DNA from: Acholeplasmataceae bacterium
Lineage (GTDB): Bacteria; Bacillota_I; Bacilli_A; ML615J-28; CAG-698
Direction: 5' to 3'
Length of the DNA stretch: 11,115 nt
NCBI GenBank assembly: GCA_012839485.1
Contig: DUNF01000081.1
Location: 1 to 11,115, forward strand
Shown one piece after another: positions 8,199 to 11,115 of the stretch. Under the pieces are notes generated by a model that was not told where the DNA came from, did no database searches, and worked only from the letters and a program-made list of their open reading frames with translations. Positions within the stretch are counted from its first letter, which is position 1, and the number at the start of each line of letters is the position of its first letter. A program made the position numbers and the translations under genes.

Positions 8199-8210
8199 CA
8201 AGGAGATATT

Positions 8211-8693
8211 ATGTATAAATCAACATTAGCCTTTTTAGTAATTGATGATAAAGTGATTATGATTAACAGAAACAAAAAACCTTGGATGGGGTGTTGGAAT
8301 GGTGTTGGTGGTAAGTTAGAAAAAGGCGAAGATAAAACAGTTAGTGTTATTAGGGAAATTGAAGAGGAAACAAAAATCAAGAAAGAAGACTATGATCTAG
8401 AATACAAAGGAATCTTAACTTGGTCTGTTGATAATAATCAAACAATTTATGGACTTTATATATTTGTTTGTAAGTTAAATAAATTAAATTTAAAGTTTCC
8501 GATTAAAACTAGCGAAGGCATTTTAGATTTAAAAGAGATAAATTGGGTTATTGATCATAACAATTTAGGAGTCAGTCATAACTTGAAATATATTTTGCCA
8601 TATGCTTTATATAAAAAAGAGCTTTATCGCTATCATTGTTTATTTGATGGTAATACACTATTAAGTGTAGATATAACATTGTTAGAAGAATAA
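8211..8693 (+). CDS. Nudix hydrolase, probable 8-oxo-dGTP diphosphatase-like (MutT/MTH1 type)
   Basis: A 160-residue cytoplasmic Nudix protein. The Nudix box runs from Gly34 to Ile56: GKLEKGE, then REI (48-50) and EE (52-53), with Glu49, Glu52 and Glu53 as metal ligands. The usual Gly before the last hydrophobic residue is Lys55, a tolerated but non-canonical change. The preceding WMGCWNGVGGK resembles the WNGxGGK approach of MTH1-type purine nucleotide pyrophosphatases, so removal of oxidised dGTP from the nucleotide pool is the best guess; other nucleoside di- or triphosphate substrates remain possible. ATG is five bases after AAGGAG. A possible promoter (TTGAAG at 8138-8143, 17 bases, TAAAAT at 8161-8166) overlaps the nifJ stop but would put the nifJ terminator hairpin in this gene's 5' UTR; it is weak evidence. 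Followed by its own terminator. Confidence 0.88.
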   Translation: MYKSTLAFLVIDDKVIMINRNKKPWMGCWNGVGGKLEKGEDKTVSVIREIEEETKIKKEDYDLEYKGILTWSVDNNQTIYGLYIFVCKLNKLNLKFPIKTSEGILDLKEINWVIDHNNLGVSHNLKYILPYALYKKELYRYHCLFDGNTLLSVDITLLEE

Positions 8694-8697
8694 AAAC

Positions 8698-8726
8698 ATC
8701 TGCTACTCTAAGTAGCAGATATTTTT
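8698..8726 (+). terminator. Rho-independent terminator of the Nudix gene
   Basis: Perfect 10-bp stem ATCTGCTACT (8698-8707) and AGTAGCAGAT (8711-8720) with a CTA loop (or nine pairs with a five-base loop), followed by ATTTTT. It is the most GC-containing terminator in the window and lies five bases after the TAA. Confidence 0.9.
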
Positions 8727-8770
8727 AATAGAAATGAAAACATATTAGAAGGAAAAAATAGTTTTCGTTT

Positions 8771-8792
8771 GTATTGCAAAAGTAGACAATAC
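8771..8792 (+). promoter_or_regulatory. Perfect inverted repeat over the -35 of the second ABC operon: candidate repressor operator
   Basis: GTATTG (8771-8776) and CAATAC (8787-8792) form a perfect 6-bp inverted repeat with a 10-base spacer, 22 bases in all. It covers the whole -35 hexamer and most of the promoter spacer. It has no T-tail and a long loop, so it is a poor terminator; its size and position fit a dimeric repressor site of the TetR or MarR kind, regulators that often control exporters. No regulator gene is in the window, so the regulator family is inference. Confidence 0.45.
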
Positions 8793-8802
8793 GTGATATA
8801 CT
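8774..8802 (+). promoter_or_regulatory. Sigma-A-type promoter of the second ABC exporter operon
   Basis: -35 TTGCAA (8774-8779, 4 of 6), 17-base spacer, -10 TATACT (8797-8802, 5 of 6) with TGn extended -10 (TGA at 8794-8796). An A/T-rich stretch just upstream (about 8750-8766) could act as an UP element. The GGAGGA ribosome site (8815-8820) is six bases before the ATG. The start site near 8809 leaves a very short 5' UTR with no room for a leader peptide, unlike the first exporter operon. Confidence 0.7.
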
Positions 8803-8826
8803 TATTTAATATTCGGAGGAAAATTT

Positions 8827-10599
8827 ATGATATTTGGAAGACATATCAACAAGTATTATATAAAATATTTATGGCTATTCATTATCGGAATATTGTCATT
8901 ACTTGCTGTTGATTACTTGCAGCTTAAAATACCAGAATTTTTAGGAATCATTACTGATGGTTTAGCTAGAGATCCAGACACGGGAATTATCGCTATGGGT
9001 AAAGAAGACCTAGCGCAAAAGATTTTAGAGATTTTGGGGATAGTTGGGTTAATCTTTATTACTAGATTCTTATGGCGAGTAACTTTAAGCGCTAATGGTC
9101 CTAGAATTGAAGCTGATTTGAGAAGTAAGATGTTTGCTCATAGTATGACTTTATCTCAAGACTATTATAGTAAACATAAGACTGGTGATATTATGGCAAT
9201 TTATACGAATGACTTAGATATTATCAAACAGTCAATCAGCATGGGAACCTTAATGTTTTTTGATACTATCTTTTTAGGAGTTTTAACTGCTGTTAAGATG
9301 TTTATGCTTAATTATCAAATGGCTTTATTTGTAGTTCTACCTTTAATTGTAATGGGTGGATTTGGAATTTTAATTGGGAGAGTCATGCAAAAAAGAGCAG
9401 CAGCTAGACAAGCAGCTTTTGCTGATTTATCTGATTTTACAGTTGAAAATATTACTGGTTTAGGAGTTATTAAAGCTTTTGTAAAGGAACAAAATGAAAT
9501 TATTCATTTTGCAAAAAAGAATAAGGACAATTATGATAAAAATATGAGTTTTGCTAAAGCATCAGCTTCTATTAGAATTATTATTAATTTATTTATTAAC
9601 TTTATTCTTATTGGTGTTTTTGCTTATGGGGCATATTTAGTATTTGATCAAAAGACTTTAACTACTGGACAATTAATTACTTTTATTTCTTTATTTGGAC
9701 ATTTAATTTGGCCGATTATGGGTATGTCAATGTTTATTAATATGCATGCTCAAGCTAAAGCAAGTTTGCAAAGAGTAAATGGTTTATTAGATTATAAACC
9801 TGACATTGTAGATAGAGAAGATGTTGTTGAAGTAGAGAAATTATCGGGAGAAATTGAAGTTACTAATTTATCGTTTAAATATCCTGGTTTAGAAGAAAAT
9901 GTTATTGAAGATGTTAGTTTTAAAATTAAGGCTGGCGAAAGTGTTGGAATCTTAGGTAAAACTGGATCTGGTAAAACTACTTTAATTGATACATTAATGA
10001 GAATATATAATGTAGAAGACGGAATGATTAAATATGATGGCATAGATATCAATAAAATTCCATTAAAAGTTTTAAGGGACAATACTGCTATTGTACCACA
10101 AGATAATTTCTTGTTTTATGATACTGTTTATGAAAATATTGCTTTTGGAACAAAAAGAGAAGTTACTAATCATGAAGTTATGGAAGTTGCTAAACTAGCA
10201 GACTTAGATAGTAATATTGAAGAGTTCCAAAATGGGTATGAAACAATGATAGGTGAGCGTGGTTCAACAATCTCTGGTGGTCAAAAGCAAAGAGTGTCGA
10301 TTGCTAGAGCTTTAATTAAAGAAGCACCAATTTTGATTTTAGACGATTCTGTTTCAGCTGTAGATACTGATACTGAAGATAAAATTATTAGAAACTTAAA
10401 AACAACAAGAAAAGGAAAAACAACGATTTTAATAGCACACCGTGTATCTACAGTAAGAAAACTTGATCGTATCTTACTAATAGACGAAGGTAAAGTTATT
10501 GGTTTTGGAACTCATGAAGAGTTACTAGATAATCCTCTTTATAGTAATCTAGTGAGATTACAATCTCTTGAAGAAGAAATTGAAGGGGGTGGACAATAA
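8827..10599 (+). CDS. Heterodimeric ABC multidrug exporter subunit, BmrC/YheI-like, with degenerate catalytic residue
   Basis: A 590-residue exporter half: six membrane segments (near 13-35, 65-85, 140-160, 163-185, 250-272, 278-300) and a C-terminal ATPase with Walker A GKTGSGKTT (377-385), Q-loop Gln425, X-loop GERG (476-479), signature ISGGQ (482-486), Walker B ILILDDS, D-loop SAVD and H-loop His538. The catalytic Glu after Walker B is replaced by Asp507, giving the LDDSxSAVD pattern of the degenerate-site subunit in BmrC, LmrC and TM287. Length also matches BmrC/YheI (585). In such pairs the partner carries the consensus catalytic Glu; here it starts in the overlapping TAATG. The likely role is ATP-driven efflux of drugs or lipids from the inner leaflet. 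It is a different subfamily from the exporter pair at 877-4496, which lacks GERG and keeps both catalytic Glu residues. Substrate unknown. Confidence 0.92.
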   Translation: MIFGRHINKYYIKYLWLFIIGILSLLAVDYLQLKIPEFLGIITDGLARDPDTGIIAMGKEDLAQKILEILGIVGLIFITRFLWRVTLSANGPRIEADLRSKMFAHSMTLSQDYYSKHKTGDIMAIYTNDLDIIKQSISMGTLMFFDTIFLGVLTAVKMFMLNYQMALFVVLPLIVMGGFGILIGRVMQKRAAARQAAFADLSDFTVENITGLGVIKAFVKEQNEIIHFAKKNKDNYDKNMSFAKASASIRIIINLFINFILIGVFAYGAYLVFDQKTLTTGQLITFISLFGHLIWPIMGMSMFINMHAQAKASLQRVNGLLDYKPDIVDREDVVEVEKLSGEIEVTNLSFKYPGLEENVIEDVSFKIKAGESVGILGKTGSGKTTLIDTLMRIYNVEDGMIKYDGIDINKIPLKVLRDNTAIVPQDNFLFYDTVYENIAFGTKREVTNHEVMEVAKLADLDSNIEEFQNGYETMIGERGSTISGGQKQRVSIARALIKEAPILILDDSVSAVDTDTEDKIIRNLKTTRKGKTTILIAHRVSTVRKLDRILLIDEGKVIGFGTHEELLDNPLYSNLVRLQSLEEEIEGGGQ

Positions 10600-11072
10600 T
10601 GCCTAAAGGTGTAAAGAAAATAAGCGATGCAAGGCTTTTTAGTAAACTGCTAGCTTATGGTAAAAAATATATTTTCCATTACATAATTATCTTTTTAGTA
10701 ATGGTACTTGCTATTGGTGCATCACTATTAACCGATTATTTAATAGGAGATGTAATTGACCGTTTAAATGGTGAAACGCCAGTTGAGATGGCTAGTTTTG
10801 CGAGAATTATTTTAATATTTTTAGGAATTATTATTGCAACTTCTATTTTAGAATATTTCTCTGCAATCATGCTGCAAAAAATAGGACAGGGCGTTATTTA
10901 TAATGTAAGAGGAGATGTATTTAACGCAATTGAACATTACTCTACAAGTATGCTTAAGGAGACTCCAGCTGGTAAATTAGCTACAAGAGTTACAACTGAT
11001 GTAAATACTTTAAGTGAAATGCTTGTAGCTAATTTACCAGCTGGAGTCTCCTTAAGCATACTTGTAGAGTAA
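10599..11072 (+). CDS. Second subunit of the BmrCD-like exporter, N-terminal fragment running into a fold-back
   Basis: The ATG overlaps the previous stop by one base (TAATG), with a purine-rich AAGGGGGTGG ribosome site ahead. About 141 residues are genuine: two membrane segments (near 25-50 and 65-92) and the coupling-helix region NVRGDVFNAIEH followed by TPAGKLATRVTTDVNTLSEM, typical of exporter halves of the BmrD/YheH, LmrD and TM288 type. The full protein should be about 590-670 residues and supply the ATPase with the catalytic Glu. Bases after 11021 are the reverse complement of upstream sequence, so residues 142-157 (from LVANLPAG to the end) and the TAA at 11070-11072 are not real protein. 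Treat it as a partial gene ending at or before 11021, not as a 157-residue protein. Confidence 0.85.
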   Translation: MPKGVKKISDARLFSKLLAYGKKYIFHYIIIFLVMVLAIGASLLTDYLIGDVIDRLNGETPVEMASFARIILIFLGIIIATSILEYFSAIMLQKIGQGVIYNVRGDVFNAIEHYSTSMLKETPAGKLATRVTTDVNTLSEMLVANLPAGVSLSILVE

Positions 11073-11115
11073 TGTTCAATTGCGTTAAATACATCTCCTC
11101 TTACATTATAAATAA
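10894..11115. repeat. 94-bp perfect inverted repeat (fold-back) at the right end
   Basis: Arms 10894-10987 and 11022-11115 are exact reverse complements over all 94 positions (paired coordinates sum to 22009), with a 34-base spacer (10988-11021). The left arm is sensible coding sequence of the exporter subunit; the right arm is the same sequence read backwards and ends at the last base of the window. A perfect repeat inside a conserved gene with no mobile-element features is what inverted chimeras from amplification or assembly look like. A real inverted duplication cannot be excluded from sequence alone. Confidence 0.95.

Noticed and set aside
8198..8380. Reverse-strand open frame opposite the start of the Nudix gene
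   Set aside because: Antisense shadow over the conserved Nudix box, with no recognisable family.
8654..8669. Small hairpin TACACT-ATTA-AGTGTA near the end of the Nudix gene
   Set aside because: Only six pairs, inside codons, without a T-tract; the real terminator follows at 8698. Chance palindromes of this size are expected in AT-rich DNA.
9792..10082. Reverse-strand open frame opposite the ATPase domain of the third exporter gene
   Set aside because: It covers the Walker A region on the opposite strand; the sense gene is certain and the antisense product is low-complexity.
11022..11072. C-terminal 16 residues and stop codon of the last open frame
   Set aside because: This stretch is reverse-complemented upstream sequence, so it is not evidence for a natural short protein or a premature stop.
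1..11115. tRNA, rRNA, CRISPR array, insertion sequence or transposase
   Set aside because: I looked for cloverleaf-like segments, regularly spaced repeats and transposase motifs on both strands and saw none; the only long repeat is the terminal fold-back.

Overview
The window is AT-rich bacterial DNA with every credible gene on the + strand. It uses TGG for tryptophan and TGA as a stop, has strong Shine-Dalgarno sites, sigma-A-type promoters and short U-tailed hairpin terminators. It carries a pyruvate:ferredoxin oxidoreductase. Together these point to an anaerobic or fermentative low-GC Firmicutes/Bacilli-type organism (gut Bacilli such as the RF39/Erysipelotrichia-like groups would fit). 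The lineage is inferred from general style only; no marker here settles it.

Layout. (1) 2-595: the 3' two-thirds of rsmI, cut by the left edge, ending in a hairpin terminator. (2) 596-876: a compact regulatory leader holding a promoter, an 11-codon leader peptide with a near-perfect ribosome binding site, and a transcription terminator that can be pre-empted by two alternative long-range pairings. It looks like a ribosome-dependent attenuator. (3) 877-4496: two translationally coupled ABC exporter half-transporters (ATGA overlap), probably a heterodimer, followed by a terminator. (4) 4544-8198: a single-gene unit for a full-length pyruvate:ferredoxin oxidoreductase (nifJ), with a near-consensus promoter and its own terminator. 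(5) 8211-8726: a Nudix hydrolase with its own terminator. (6) 8727-11115: a promoter overlapped by a perfect inverted repeat (candidate repressor operator), then a second ABC exporter pair of the BmrC/BmrD (YheI/YheH), LmrCD, TM287/288 type. The first subunit is complete with an Asp at the catalytic-Glu position; the second is only an N-terminal fragment.

The right end is not ordinary sequence. The last 94 bases (11022-11115) are an exact reverse complement of 10894-10987 across a 34-base spacer. The end therefore folds back on itself and makes the last 16 codons of the final open frame spurious. This is most simply an amplification or assembly chimera at a contig end.

How the parts fit: the central theme is two separately regulated heterodimeric exporters, one apparently controlled by leader-peptide attenuation and one by a repressor-type operator, flanking a core anaerobic metabolism gene and a nucleotide-pool sanitising enzyme. 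The most interesting biological signal is the leader at 631-840. The most important caveat is the fold-back at 10894-11115.
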